Source: Oxytricha trifallax (taxonomy: Eukaryota > Ciliophora > Spirotrichea > Sporadotrichida > Oxytrichidae). From it: a DNA stretch of 64,000 nt. Position 1 is the stretch's first letter. Every line of letters begins with the position of its first letter. The stretch lies in NCBI GenBank assembly GCA_000711775.1, contig ARYC01000151.1:1-64000 (forward strand), given 5' to 3'. Positions 21,779 through 33,895 of the stretch are shown here, piece by piece. The notes beneath the pieces were generated by a model that was given only the letters and a program-made list of their open reading frames with translations, was not told where the DNA came from and ran no database searches. A program made the translations under genes and the position numbers.

Positions 21779-22600
21779 AAATTTTAACATCAAAGTCTAA
21801 TACATTTAAGAAATACTTCATTCATGCTTCAGATCAATTTTATATTTCCAATATTATTAATAAACTTTTGAGTGATAACTAGATTTTAGGAGCTTAAAAC
21901 CCAAAATGACTGTAGTTAAATTTCAAATTACATTAATTATTTTATTTTTTACATAATTTTATTTTTCTTTATGAATACAAAGAATTAAATATGCTTAAAT
22001 TCTGTATATAGTATAATATTTAAATATCTGATAAATATAATAAATTTATATATAATCAGAATATTTTATGATAAAAAAATTTAATAAACTTTGATGTCTT
22101 AAAAAGGATTAATATTTATCATTTATAGAATTTAGAATATAAAATAGTTATAAATCAAAATAATGACTATAAATTATCGGAAAAAATTAAATAATTTATA
22201 TAATCCAATTATAAAATGAACCTTTTTAATGGGTATAGATCCCATAAAGTTATTCCACCTTGTTTTTTAATACAATTCGAAATAAATAATAATTATGAAT
22301 AACATTTGCAAAACATATTTTATTTTTTAATAAATATGTCCTGAAAATAATAAATCTCCTTCCAAAAATATTTAGCGATTTAATGATTGTCGAAAATAAT
22401 GTTAATTCATAATTTTCAGGATTTATAACAAAATTGTATATTTATGCATTTTATAATGGCAAGTGCAAAATGCAATTATTTTTTTTCGACTAAACTCCAA
22501 AGATAGTGATGAGTAGCTTCTTAATATAGATTCGATCTTATATTAAATAAAAAGTTCAATAAAGTGTAAAATTTAATTTATTGTCAAATAAGGAGTTCAG
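21779..22600. other. AT-rich stretch, nothing recognised
   Basis: Very AT-rich, no frame above chance and no repeat identified. Confidence 0.6.
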
Positions 22601-22602
22601 AT

Positions 22603-23270
22603 ATGGATATTATTGCTAAACTAAAGGAACATGAAGCTCCTACTGATTACATTTCAGTCAATGATTCTGAAGCTGTGGATGTAAAGGTTATAGTAAAGAA
22701 GATTGTAGAAAATTGATAATGGTTTTATGGAAGCTATTTATGATATTGAGGAAGAAAAATAGATTTCATTGAGAAATGAAAAACTTAAACTACAGCTGAA
22801 GATGCAGAAACAAAGAAATTTAAAGTTCTATTAAAATACTATCATAATTTTAATTATACTGAAGATGAGCTATAATCTTGCGTTCAAAGATAGCCATTTA
22901 GAGAGTTAAGAAAATTTTCTAAAATGCATTAAGCTTCAGTATGGAGAGATCACTGTAGAGCCATGTAGGATAAATAAAAGAATAAGGCAGGAAAGATATT
23001 GACCAATAAAGAAAGTGAAAAGGTATGATATAAAACAGAACAAATAAAGGTACTAATTTCAAACTGCAATACATAATTAGTAGGAGTTGCAATTAAAATT
23101 GTATAATAATTCCAACAAAGATCAAAATGAGTGCGAGGAAAGTATGGACGCCTAATTGAGGAAAGCTTCAAACTAAATTAAACACTTCAAAAGTGATATT
23201 GATCATAAAGAATAATTAAAAGAGGAGATAAAAATATATGTTTATATTTCTTTATTTTAAAGCAACTTAC
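22603..23270 (+). pseudogene. Coding-like tract, Gln/Lys-rich, possibly coiled coil
   Basis: ATG 22603 opens a 37-codon frame ending in TGA. Coding-like sequence continues in other frames: a block with DELQSCVQRQPFRELRKF (about 22863-23026), then a Gln-rich stretch with CEESMDAQLRKASNQIKHF (about 23045-23260) whose heptad-like spacing suggests a coiled coil. The frame changes twice, possibly at very short introns (a GTATG...ACAG lies at 23024-23039), at excised segments, or by decay. Function not recognised. Confidence 0.35.
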
Positions 23271-23810
23271 ATTATTTTAACTCTTCCAATGTAGTATTCA
23301 AAAAATGGATAAAAATAAAGACTGAAAATAATCAAAGCAGGAAGCTTACACTGATAATTCTCTATTCTGGGATCCGAAGTATTGTATGAATAATCCTTCA
23401 TTTAATGTTAGTCAATCATTTTTCATTTATCTAATAAATATTCACTTGCTTCAGTCTCTTAGTCTCTTATAGAAAAAATATATATCTGAATTCAAGGTCA
23501 TTTTATTTACAACTATACTTTTCTATCAAATTTATTTTACTCTTTCATTCAGACGAATTCTCATGATGATCATTGCTTTGCCCCTGTCATCTAAAATTAC
23601 AAGAAAGAGAGATTAAAATTACTGTTGAAGTGATTTATTTAAATCTTGCGTCAACAAATAAAGTTTAATTACTGTGAAGGGTTCTCAATTTAGATCAAGC
23701 TTTACTTATCGTAAGAGCATTGCAAATTTAATCGTTATTAAAACACTGTCGGTCTAAGGAATAGAGCAAATAATACATATAAATTATCTTACAATAGTGT
23801 ATTCAATTGG
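23271..23810. other. AT-rich stretch, nothing recognised
   Basis: No gene supported. A few less AT-rich patches near 23380-23640 show no long frame. Confidence 0.5.
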
Positions 23811-24812
23811 CTAAATTATGAAGATTTGCTAATTATTAATAATAGAAATATATAAACAGCTTGATATGTTAATAAATATTAATCAATAATCTTAAAGTAT
23901 GATTACAAATGTTACCCTGCCTCTCAAAGTTTTTTCAAGTTGCTCTCATTCTATGGCACAACTTTGCACTTCTCCATAAAGAATTAATATCTTTGATCTT
24001 TTTATGTCCAAAATTTTCTTCCAGTCATTTCTAAACTCATTCGTTCATAACTAAACATGTTTTCATAAATTTTTCATAAATTATTTGCGATATATTTTGC
24101 AAGTTAAAACCGGACAAAGCGAGAAATTTTTCATATATATCCTCTCGCGTTGTCCTGTAAGTAATTATTTAAAAAAATTAAAAATAATTTTAAAATGTGT
24201 ATATTAGGTATAATAGATTTTTATAGTAACTAATTAATAAATAAATTGCATTAATCATTTTTCTGTTTTATGTATATGAGAATTAATTTGTCTATAAAAG
24301 GCAATCACTTTAAGTGATTTTACTTAAATAAATGATTTAATATAAATAATTATAAGTATCAGAAACTTTAAATATTAATAGAAACTCATTAAATTAATAA
24401 AAAAATCTATTATACCTAATATACACATTTTAAAATTATTTTTAATTTTTTTAAATAATTACTTACAGGACAACGCGAGAGGATATATATGAAAAATTTC
24501 TCGCTTTGTCCGGTTTTAACTTGCAAAATATATCGCAAATAATTTATGAAAAATTTATGAAAACATGTTTAGTTATGAACGAATGAGTTTAGAAATGACT
24601 GGAAGAAAATTTTGGACATAAAAAGATCAAAGATATTAATTCTTTATGGAGAAGTGCAAAGTTGTGCCATAGAATGAGAGCAACTTGAAAAAACTTTGAG
24701 AGGCAGGGTAACATTTGTAATCATACTTTAAGATTATTGATTAATATTTATTAACATATCAAGCTGTTTATATATTTCTATTATTAATAATTAGCAAATC
24801 TTCAAAATTTAG
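23811..24812. repeat. 1-kb near-perfect palindrome (foldback element)
   Basis: Arms of about 415 bp (23811-24225 and 24398-24812) are inverted copies that match almost base for base; one visible difference is at the tips (CTAAATTATG against CTAAATTTTG). They enclose a unique AT-rich loop of about 170 bp. The outer half of each arm is less AT-rich than the surroundings, but no frame crosses it. Transcription would give a long perfect hairpin RNA. Looks like a recent foldback or MITE-like element, or an inverted duplication. Confidence 0.92.
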
Positions 24813-25639
24813 ACGAATCTCTCTCATGAGTGAGAAAGTTAAGTAGCCCTAAGTCTCTCGCTTAATCGAGAAAATCCTGGATTTTAAATTACACATTGTG
24901 ATGGACTGCATATACTTTGACGTCAATTCTTGTGATAAACTACGAGGAAATTGTAATTAATTAAAACTACTTTCCTTTTTTTCTAATTCCAGATAATTGA
25001 CATTAAGAAGCAAACGTTGTTTGAGTCAAGCTTAAATACAAAATATCGTCAATCTTAGGTGAGGAGGGATGTTTTTAAAATTAAAATATTTACATACTTT
25101 TGCACTTATGGTCTAGTATATTTCTATATTATTGTGCTGTGAGTTATAACGGGTTCATAATTTTAAAATAGAAGAGTGATATCTGCGATTCTAATTGCCG
25201 GGTTTTGGCACATAAAACAGAACTGCTATTATAAAAAGATTGTTATTTCCACTCTACAAAATGGCCTCTGCATAATTTGAATTCGTCTTTCAAATTTCCT
25301 AATATATACTCGCTAAAATATTAATCTTAATAAATTACATATAAATAAGTATTTTGATATAAATTAAAACATCAGATAATTTCTTAGTTATATAAATTGC
25401 ATTGTATTTTATATATTGTAATGTTATTTAAAACAATTTAAATTTATCTATAATTTAATAGAAAATACTTTTCTCTAGATTTAAAGAGTACTACGTTTAA
25501 ATTTGAAATCTTAGTCATCTTTAATTTTCAAGAAAATATTTAAAATGCTTTTTTTCATTAAATTTTTATAGAAAACAAAATGAATTAATAAGAATAACAA
25601 AAATTATAGTAAATTTAGAAAAAAACTCTTAAATAGTTT
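24813..25639. other. AT-rich stretch, nothing recognised
   Basis: A short GC-richer patch (24810-25060, with TTGACGTCAA at 24917) has no long frame. The rest is AT-rich and featureless. Confidence 0.5.
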
Positions 25640-27331
25640 AATTTTCCTTTTCATTCAAATATTCATCTTCTTCGTCACTAAAACTGTCTTCTGGACCCCT
25701 ATCACTTCTACTTCTTTAGGCTACCTGTCCATTGGCGCCTTCAGACTTACCAGGTGCATCCCTGTAAAATATAATATTAGATTTGTTTTTTTTAACTCAC
25801 ATTATTATTGAATGACATAGAGGTCTCTGATTTGAATTTCTTTTCAATTATTAATCTCTTATTTTATTATTTAAAATAGTTTACTTTATTCAAAAAATAT
25901 CTTAATAGTGCTTTATTTTGCTTAGTTGTTTCCTTTTGTTATAGTATTTACTAGATAAGGTTTGAGATAACTCCAATTCTTATATCAATAGATCCAATAT
26001 CTGATTTTACGGTGGAAATAGACTCTTGATCTTATGGTAGAGAGTGTTATTAATAAATATGTTATCATAGAATGCTTTTTACTTCAATCTTCAATTTTCT
26101 CTCAATGTTAAAAAAACTCTTTATAATTTCACAGATTTCCATTCTTCATATCTCTAATATCCTTACTTACAGTAGCGAAGGATGCTTGGATATCTTTTAA
26201 GTTTTCTATTGAGCTTTGTAATATCAAATCATCACTTGAAAGTGTTTGAATAAAATAACCTCCTCTTGCCAATTTTCTTAAGTGTCTTCCTTGCTTCATC
26301 ATAAAATCTTTCAAGCTTCGTTCTAACATCTGGTAGTGCTTACTTGTCTGAATTAGTGAACTTCTTGGTCCGATACAAATGACTTCTTTAATCCTTACGG
26401 GAGTTAGGGGATAAAATGATTTTAAGTTTATAAGCCACTCTTTCAATTTCATCATTAACTCCTATCTGATAATCGATCATTGAGTAATCTGATTTTTTAG
26501 GATTATCTCCTATTTGTCTATTTTTTGGCTTAAAATCGGAGAAATCTTCAATGTCATGATCATAGTCAGCACCTCCTTCAACATCATCGCTTTCATTTTC
26601 ACCATCATTGCCATAGTAACCTGCTAGATCTTAAATGGTGAACTTCTTTAATTTTAAATTTTTCTACAGTAAAACACTGCATAACTTCGAAAAAAACTGC
26701 TCATCTTTATCACCATCAAGAATCTTTAGTTTATTAGGAGGCGTGTCTACCTCATAATACCAAATTTCTTCAAATCAATAATAATAGCGATTAATGTTAT
26801 TAATATCCTTGAAAAATATGAATGACAATAGCATAATTAAATTCTATAATTCTTCATACTTACTAAAATACTATTAGGCGGTAATTGGTCATCATATTAA
26901 TTAAATACGAAACCAGTTGCACTAGATAGATAAGCTAATCACTGGATTGTTACTAACTAATCCATCTTTTCATAACAGATAGACTTTTTACTCCCGAATG
27001 AAAGTAAATTAAGACCTTTTTTTAGACTTTTATACAAATAAAGATGTAGGTATTAATTATGAAAAGGTGGAGGGGGCTAACTTCTTCTAGAAGTCTAAGC
27101 CGCCTTAAACTTTTCGCTTATAGATTTAACCAAATAATTTTTACAATTTAATTTTTAGGCTGGAAAATAAACAAGATATGCGAAGAAATTCCTTGAGAGT
27201 GTTTGAGATCTCTATATTTCATCATGAATATTAATAAATAATATTATTAAAAAAACTCAATAAAATTACTTCTGTCTGCAGAACTTGCTCCCGTAAAAAA
27301 AAGTAATATAATCTTTACAATTTCTTCCATT
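25640..27331 (-). CDS. Host-like split gene, acidic C-terminus, function unknown
   Basis: Minus-strand coding islands separated by AT-rich DNA. From 5' to 3': an ATG at 27331 opening a long TGA-free frame; an island with AYLSSATGFVFNQYDDQLPP followed by a good donor GTAAGTATG near 26866; an island at about 26760-26240 with DTPPNKLKILDGDKDEQFF, then DDVEGGADYDHDIEDF and LPDVRTKLERFYDEARKTL; a 108-codon overlapping frame (26455-26129) ending KDIRDMKNGNL; and a terminal island (about 25765-25640) with GPEDSFSDEEDEYLNEKEN. Frames change between islands, which would fit introns or excised segments. A TGA lies in frame before LAYLSS. No domain assigned; the DTPP to LKLKKF part faintly recalls ciliary CH-like N-termini, but this is weak. 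Confidence 0.45.
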
Positions 27332-27650
27332 ATTATGACTGGGACTACTACTAAGCTTCCTAAAAATACTATTTATTTAGCAAGTTACCTATAATCTTGC
27401 AATCCACCTTCTTCTATTTTTATTTAAAAATTATATTTATATTTATTGCTTAATTAAAAAGCTATACATTAAATTTAAATAAAAAAAGATAAATAAATTA
27501 GATCTAAATAACTAATAAACTTTCTTATATTTAAATTACCCCAACTACTTATTTTTATGAATTTTACTAATATAATATTTTGAATCTAGTTATAAAAAGT
27601 AAATGTAAAATAATTTTAAGTTTTTTTTCCAAAAAAAAGAAGAAGATAAA
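27332..27650. other. AT-rich stretch, nothing recognised
   Basis: No gene, repeat or signal identified between the two divergent coding-like tracts. Confidence 0.5.
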
Positions 27651-27651
27651 A

Positions 27652-28948
27652 TGTAAGATAACTCAAATAGTGAGCATATTTCCAGTAGTCAACTAGATTA
27701 TGACAAAATTTTGTCGATTTCAAAGAAATCAGTATGTTTTACCAGGGAAATTTAATAGTAGCTGATGTATTGATAAATTATATAATTAAAAGAGAGATGT
27801 TAAATATTTGCTATGAGCTAGAGAATTTCTTAGAAGATATTCAATTCATATGTTTCCTTAATGATCCTAAATTGGTTTTCGAATAATTAAACTCGCTGGA
27901 TTTAAAGAGTAAATGATCCTGAAATAAGGGATCTTGGCTACATTTAGAGTATATACAGAGTATAAGTGATCAAAATTAGAAACTTAAGAAAGGCTCGAAA
28001 GAGTTCGTATTAGTGATATAATAGAACTAAAAAAAGGAAATCTTAGAAAACAATAAAATCAAGGACATATTCAGGGTAGCACATTTTGAATTAAGTTAAA
28101 GTGTTTCGTAAATATCTCAAAATCATGAGATAAGACATGGAACAGCAACTGAAATAATTGAAGTTGACGAAAAAATTTGAATGGTCAGCTTCAGATTTTA
28201 TACTACAAGCTAAGAAGGTATTTTAATTTCCCTTAAAGTAGCAACGATTTCCAATATCAAGTGTGAAAATCGAGATAAAAATTAGAAACTGTACAGCCGG
28301 GCACTTGCTCATGTAAATAACATGCTGATTTATGGCTAGACTCCCATATAAATTTCATCCAAAATGTTGAGAAAAAAATGTCTAGGTTCATGTAACAAGT
28401 AAAAAATCTGAATGTTCCTAAATTATGAATTGATAAAGGCTTACAAGGAAATCAAGCATATAACGAGCCTCCATGATAACGACAGCAGCAATCCTGAACG
28501 CTTGCTTGCTACGTAGTATATCGTGCTCTTTCTCAATAAAGGAAACATAATAGTAAACACTAATGTATCAGTGATGAACTAGACTGATGAGAGGCACAAG
28601 GGCTGTGCAGCTTCCTATGTTAAGAACTGAACAAGAAAATCTAGAGGTAAGGAAGATGAACTTGACCATTGGGGTATCGAGTACGCAGAGCTGCTTTGCA
28701 TATTGAAAAGGGTAGTACCAACAATCGTTTCATCTTGTACTTCTTGAAAAAAAAGTGCAAAGTAACGCACAATTGGATGAGATAGACTTGGGAGAATAAA
28801 ATACTGTTAACATAATCTATAGCTCTCCCTATCACAGATCGAATTAAGTTTTGGCGATATTTGAAATCATAAAGCCATTTCTGACGTTCCTTTTATGACC
28901 CTTTTTATTTTTACAAAAACAACTGATCCGACCAAATTATAAATCTGA
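27652..28948 (+). pseudogene. Unrecognised coding-like tract with six in-frame TGA
   Basis: ATG 27652 opens a short frame (MQDNSNSEHISSSQ...). From 27923 a single 342-codon frame runs to TGA 28946-28948 without frameshift, but with six internal TGA. Peptide blocks look like real protein (EFVLVIQQNQKKEILENN, KAYKEIKHITSLHDNDSSN, EDELDHWGIEYAELLCILKR). TGA falls in contexts such as YVKN-TGA-TRKS and TIG-TGA-DRLG, where Trp would be natural; the frame has only two TGG. No family recognised. Could be decayed, or TGA may be sense here; in a random AT-rich frame about this many TGA would be expected, so the coding call is moderate. Confidence 0.4.
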
Positions 28949-29730
28949 AAATTTAAATCAATCAAACAGATATATCTAATTTTAGTATTCACAGTCAAAG
29001 TTAATTTTTTTTTTAATTTTTATAATTAAATTATTAATGGCTTTATAATTATGCAATTTAAAAGCATTTTTATATTTGCTCTTTCATTAATATACATACC
29101 ATTTTCCTTTGCTAATATTTATCTTTGATATATTTATTCATCGTTCTTCACATCTTTAATGATTGTCAAAAAATACTAAAAAATAACATACTTAAAAAAT
29201 TAATTTATATTTAATTATATTAATTTTTGGCGAGCTATAGTGAAAAAAATACAACGATATTACTCTCAATGAATTTATATACTTCTTTATATAAATCATT
29301 ATTATTTTGAAAATTAAATAATACATCAAAGATTATATATTAATCACATATTTGCATCTTTTTATTTCTTTATTAACTTATAAGTATTTATTAAATAATA
29401 TATAATTAATAACAAATTATAATATTTTAGAATGAATAAACTCCTAATTTAATTAGTAAGTTATAATGATCGACTTTGATTTTCAATTAACCTACTTATT
29501 CTTTTATAGTTTAGTTATAAGATTTTGTGTATATGAAAAAAGCTATTTAAAAGTAATATATTTTAAAAAGACTAAAACTTAATTGAATACTTTATCAATT
29601 ATTTGAAGGTGTATAGTTTATGATATAAGTTTAATGATTGAAATTATAAGAATCATTTTTAATCGCTAATTTATCGTTTTCTTTTTAAAATGTTTAGCAT
29701 TTTGAAATTCATGAATATTAATTTTAGGAG
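28949..29730. other. AT-rich stretch, nothing recognised
   Basis: Featureless AT-rich DNA up to the left target duplication (AAT, 29731-29733) of TBE copy C. Confidence 0.6.
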
Positions 29731-29733
29731 AAT

Positions 29734-29872
29734 CAAAACCCCAAAACCCTATCAGTAGTTTGATTGAGTTTTTGATTGATAAAAGTAGACTATTAACGCA
29801 TACTTTATTAGGGTTTTAATAGGGTTTATGTAGGGGTTTAATGTTTAAATATTAGTAATTTAAGTGAGTATA
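29734..29872 (+). repeat. Left inverted terminal repeat of TBE copy C
   Basis: Begins CAAAACCCCAAAACCC and runs to the transposase start codon. It is the inverted copy of 33755-33892 with a handful of mismatches. It carries extra internal TTAGGG-like words (TTATTAGGGTTTTAATAGGG), so telomere-like units extend beyond the tip. Confidence 0.95.
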
Positions 29873-30921
29873 TGCGAGGTTTGGGGTAAGTTTATGACAG
29901 TGAGTATAGAGATTTATTGTTTAAGTTGCGTTATGGTTGTGATGAATATAATGATCAACTCAAGCCTATCCTAAATTACACATCTATAGCAAGGCTTCTC
30001 CATAAATATCCTGCTACTGTTAGGTCTCACTGTCTATTAGCATTGAATTTAAAGAGATAGTATCTTAATTCTAAGCCTAAGAGACCCTTAAAATTTTAGC
30101 AGCATCATATCGATTATCTTATTAATGATAAGACTCTTAAATACTGGGCTCACTTCTCTCTCGCCCAAAGAGCTGTGATGTTTCATCGCCAATTTCCTGA
30201 GCTTAACATCTCTGCTTAATCTATTGCGAACATTTATAAAAAGAATGGAATATCTTACAAGACAGTCAATCGCATTAAGAGAGTGATTGACTTTAATGTT
30301 CCATTTTATAAGAATAATTTAAATTATATATTCGATTAAATGCAAAGGGCTTAAGAGCATAATATAAAGTTCATACACGCTGATGAGGCAGTATTCACCT
30401 TTAATACCTTCATATCAAGGTCTTGGTATAAGAGGTACAGCAACATTGAAGTATATGATTAAAAGGTTAAGGTTTAAACTCATGCAATACTAGGTGGAAT
30501 AAGCGAAGATAATGGCCTCGAGACTTATGTTATCCACCCTCGCTCAATAAAGACCGAATAATACATAAAGTTCTTGCAATAACTCAGAGATAAGTACGCC
30601 GACTAAGAGATTATTCTGTTTGTAGATAACTTATCTGTCCATAAAACTAAAGACACAAGAAGGGAATACGAAAGGCTAAACATAACACCTGTATTTAATG
30701 TTCCCTACAGTCCTCAGTTCAATGGAATTGAATTATATTGGGGGTTATTGAAAGGCCACTACAAGAAACTTCTACTATATCACTTGATGCACGACTTGAA
30801 GATAGATACAGTAGATTTTATTAAGAGTGCTGCTAAAAGAGTCAGTGATGAGAAAGCTAAAGTGTGCGCAAGAGAAGGGAGATTTTGTGTTTATAAATAA
30901 GTATTAGATTTAAACGAATGA
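29872..30921 (+). CDS. TBE transposase (42-kDa, Tc1/IS630 DDE type), intact
   Basis: 349 residues, ATG 29872 to TGA 30919-30921, uninterrupted once TAA/TAG are read as Gln. The catalytic triad is Asp171 (FIHADEAVF), Asp252 (ILFVDNLSVH) and Glu287 (FNGIELYWG); 34 residues separate the last two, the D34E arrangement. The N-terminal 140 residues are basic with helix-turn-helix-like segments, as expected for binding the inverted repeat. The start codon lies at the inner edge of the left repeat, so the promoter must be within the repeat. Its stop is only 6 bp from the stop of the convergent 22-kDa-type gene. In Oxytricha, TBE transposases are known to act in elimination of germline DNA during development, besides transposition. 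Confidence 0.95.
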
Positions 30922-30927
30922 ATAAGT

Positions 30928-31719
30928 TCACATATTAAATTTGCCCGTAAAGGGATTTGGCTTCTCTTTCTTTTCTTCCTCTTAAGGCTTGCTTGGGCCC
31001 ATGTTTCTTCTCTTAGTGCCAGCCCCTGCATCTATGTTCATCTCGTCTGGCTTTTAGAAATCTTTGTAGAGTCTCTTACTCAATTCATGCTTTACTTGAG
31101 ACTTTCTCTCTCTGTTTAATTTGCTGCGCTCTTTCATCAAGTATATAGCAGTACCAGGTTTTTCTATAAAGTTAGAAGACTAAGCTTACTTGAGATGAAT
31201 GGATGCTTTTGAAGTTCCTACAGCCAGGTATCACTTATTTTAATACCTTGCTTCTCTTTTTCTTCAGGAGAGATGCTGTATCGTTTCTTGTGAGCTTCTT
31301 AAATAACTTCATTTAAGTACTCAGGTTTCAGAGTTGCAAGAACACCAAAGAAGAAGTTTCTCTCTGGCAACTTATTAGAGAGCTGAAGCTTTGATGGAAG
31401 GTAGATAGCAACTTCTGGATCACTCATAGCATCTTCATATAGGTTTGTCACTGATATTTCAGGGTAGTTAGGTATCTCTATCATCCTAATTTCATTAGAC
31501 TTAAAAGCTTTTTTCTCTTCACTCAGTAAGGCTTTTAAGAACGAGATTTTAGTTCCTCTCCTAAGTTGGCAAGAAGAGTCCAACTATAATGGATGTATTA
31601 ATCTTAATTAAGAATTTACCTTGCTATACCAAGTATTTATAGAGGTCATCTTTACTTCGAAATTTTCCTATTAAATCTTGAGATTAAATTCTCTTCATTG
31701 CATCATTCATAGACTCCAT
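30928..31719 (-). pseudogene. TBE 22-kDa-type gene, copy C, one frameshift
   Basis: ATG at 31719. Exons 31719-31620, 31583-31190 and 31163-30928; introns of 36 nt (31619-31584) and 26 nt (31189-31164), both GTAA...TAG. The summed coding length is one base over a multiple of three. Comparison with copy B shows one extra base near 31558, in the exon 2 start (CTTAGGAGAGG against CTTATGAAG). Otherwise the frame is open to TGA 30930-30928, giving about 242 residues with a Lys/Arg-rich C-terminus ending PNPFTGKFNM. No known domain. Confidence 0.85.
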
Positions 31720-32284
31720 CTTGCTTCCTCTTTCTAGAAATGTTAATGAAATTTAAAATTATGGATATCCATTCTAAGTTTATTAAAATCTTACTACTAA
31801 ATAGGGAGGATCTACTGGAGGTTGACCTTGAAAAGATATGAGGAGAAGCATTAAAAAACTTGCTCCAAGTTTCACACATTGATTTCCATTTTTATCTAAC
31901 TATCTCCATTAAATTGCTCCTAATAAGGATTAACTATTTTAGGAGGTCCACCAAATTAAGTTTAAAATTTATTAGGAGTTAAATTTTAAGGTTAAAACTT
32001 AATTAGGAGCATATTAATTTTAAAATGTTTAATAACTTTACCTCAAAATTAAGTTAAAACTTGATTTGGAGGACGTTCTAGAGAAACAAAACTTCATTAG
32101 GAGTATTTTAATTTACTAAAATGTATAAAATTCACATAAAATATGTCAACTTACAGTCTTTTATGGTTAGTTAATTTTCTTTCCTCTCAGCAAAGAATCT
32201 ACCAGAGTGTCTTATACTCTACTATATATAGTTTATCTAGGTAGATTTTATCATTATTATAATAAAATATATCAGCAAACAAAA
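31720..32284. promoter_or_regulatory. TBE internal spacer with TAGGAGG/TCCTAAT words, copy C
   Basis: Non-coding DNA between two divergent genes. The 8-mer family ATTAGGAG, TTAGGAGG, GGAGGTCC, CTCCTAAT occurs many times between 31800 and 32105, along with phrases such as AAACTTAATTAGGAG. It is conserved with copy B. Likely a bidirectional promoter or a binding array for an element protein (inference). Confidence 0.5.
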
Positions 32285-33732
32285 ATGAGCGCTAACCTTT
32301 TGAGAAGAGCGGCATTACTTGGGTAAAGTCAATAAAAATTATCATTCCAGCAACCAAGAAAAGCAGAGACCAGAGACGCTTGTACTCAGTGGGAGCCTAC
32401 TTATGACAACTTTGACCAGTCTAGCTTTGAGATTTAAATATAAGTTAAGTAGGAGTTTATCATAGAAGCTGTGCAGATTGAGGAGGAGGCTAAACAACCA
32501 GTTATAGAGCATTAATAAATACCAGCCAAAGTTGATATTAATGCAAAGAATGCAATAAAGTTTTCCCTTACAAGTCAACTTATAAGAGACACTTGAGAGA
32601 TATACACAACGATATGCCAAGGTTATATCTCAAGCATTAAAAGAAAGATGGGAAGTATGTCTGTGAGTTCTGTGAGAAGCCATATTCTCATACTAGAGAC
32701 CTCAAAGTGCACTTAAAGAAAAAGCACAATTAAAGTTTTGTCTTTATTCATGAACCTACAGGGAATAGATTCCTCTAAAAGAGAAGATCAAGAAACCCAG
32801 TGGAGTCTCTTAGAGTTGAAGTCTAGAAGTAAGTTAAAATGAAGAAAGCAGTCAAGAAATTTCCAGTCTCTGAGATCAATAAAATCATGGTTAAAATAGA
32901 GGCAATGAAGATTCCCATTTTAAAAATTATTGACTTAGATTCTTGCCTAGAAAGCTACCTCACCCTGGAAGATAAAATAGAGAAGAGAGTCATTACTGAT
33001 GACTAATATGCTTACAAGATATATCCATTCAATTACTTTATTGCTGATGACAAGTTCCAAATGGAATTTGCAAATGAGTATTATGCTCTTTAAAAGGCAA
33101 AGTTAAATGAGTGTAGGCATATCATCTAGCTTGATGCTATTTTACTTGGTAAAGATCATGTAGCCTTCAGGCTTCCATTACTTGAAATGACTGACAGAGA
33201 ATTCTTATCTGACAATAGAAGTCAGAGATAAATAAGCTAGATAGTGCAGCAAATAGTTGAGATATTGAAAAGCTTCACAAGCTAGGTTATTTTTATACAG
33301 ACTTAAAGCCAGAGAACATCATGATGAACTTTCAGCCTCTAAGAGTTTATATTATTGACTTCAACAGAGCTCAAAGAGTGCAAGCCTCTCCATTAGGAAA
33401 TGTATACGGTACGCATGGATATTTCCCAGAGAGAGAGGACTGGAGAGATGGAGACACTTAATGGGATATCTGGGCTCAAGCAGTAATAGTAATAGAGAGC
33501 GACCTGCCAAGAAACGATTACTTTAGCTGAAGGGGTGAGAGAGATTCTAAGCAGAGAATTAAACAATATCTCGATAAAAATAAAATAAATGGAGGTCTCT
33601 GAGAACTTGCATACTCAACTATTATCAAGCCAAGCTAAGAGAATTTACAAACAATAGAAGCAATTAAACTGCAACTTATAAAAATAAAAATTCAGAGAAC
33701 TGCCACATGACTCTAAGCTAATGTTTGTATGA
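32285..33732 (+). pseudogene. TBE zinc-finger protein kinase gene, copy C
   Basis: Same architecture as copies A and B: ATG 32285, two C2H2 fingers (about 32535-32725), an acidic linker, kinase domain, TGA 33730-33732. The catalytic loop region reads FIQTDLKPEN at about 33288-33317 (HRD changed). Frame disruptions relative to A and B include one base missing in the first finger (near 32535), one in the segment before the catalytic loop (near 33263), and a TGA in GGL-TGA-ELAYS near 33600 where A has Arg. Non-functional in this copy. Confidence 0.85.
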
Positions 33733-33754
33733 GATATTTTAAAAACTACCTTTT

Positions 33755-33892
33755 CATACTCACTTAAATTACTAATGTTTAAACATAAAACCCCTACATA
33801 AACCCTATTAAAACCCTAATATAGTATGCGTTTATAGTTTACTTTATCAATCAAAAGCTCAATCAAACTACTGAAAGGGTTTTGGGGTTTTG
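33755..33892 (-). repeat. Right inverted terminal repeat of TBE copy C
   Basis: Inverted copy of 29734-29872, ending in AGGGTTTTGGGGTTTTG. It lies 22 bp after the kinase-gene stop. Confidence 0.95.
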
Positions 33893-33895
33893 AAT

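Larger units (their letters stand above)
29734..33892 (+). mobile_element. Full-length TBE transposon, copy C
   Basis: A complete 4159-bp telomere-bearing element. It starts with C4A4-type repeats (29734-29750) and ends with G4T4-type repeats (33876-33892). It has inverted repeats of about 138 bp and is flanked by AAT at 29731-29733 and 33893-33895, the 3-bp ANT duplication of the family. Gene order is transposase (+), 22-kDa-type (-), zinc-finger/kinase (+). The transposase is intact; the other two genes have small lesions. The clean duplication indicates a comparatively young insertion. Confidence 0.97.
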
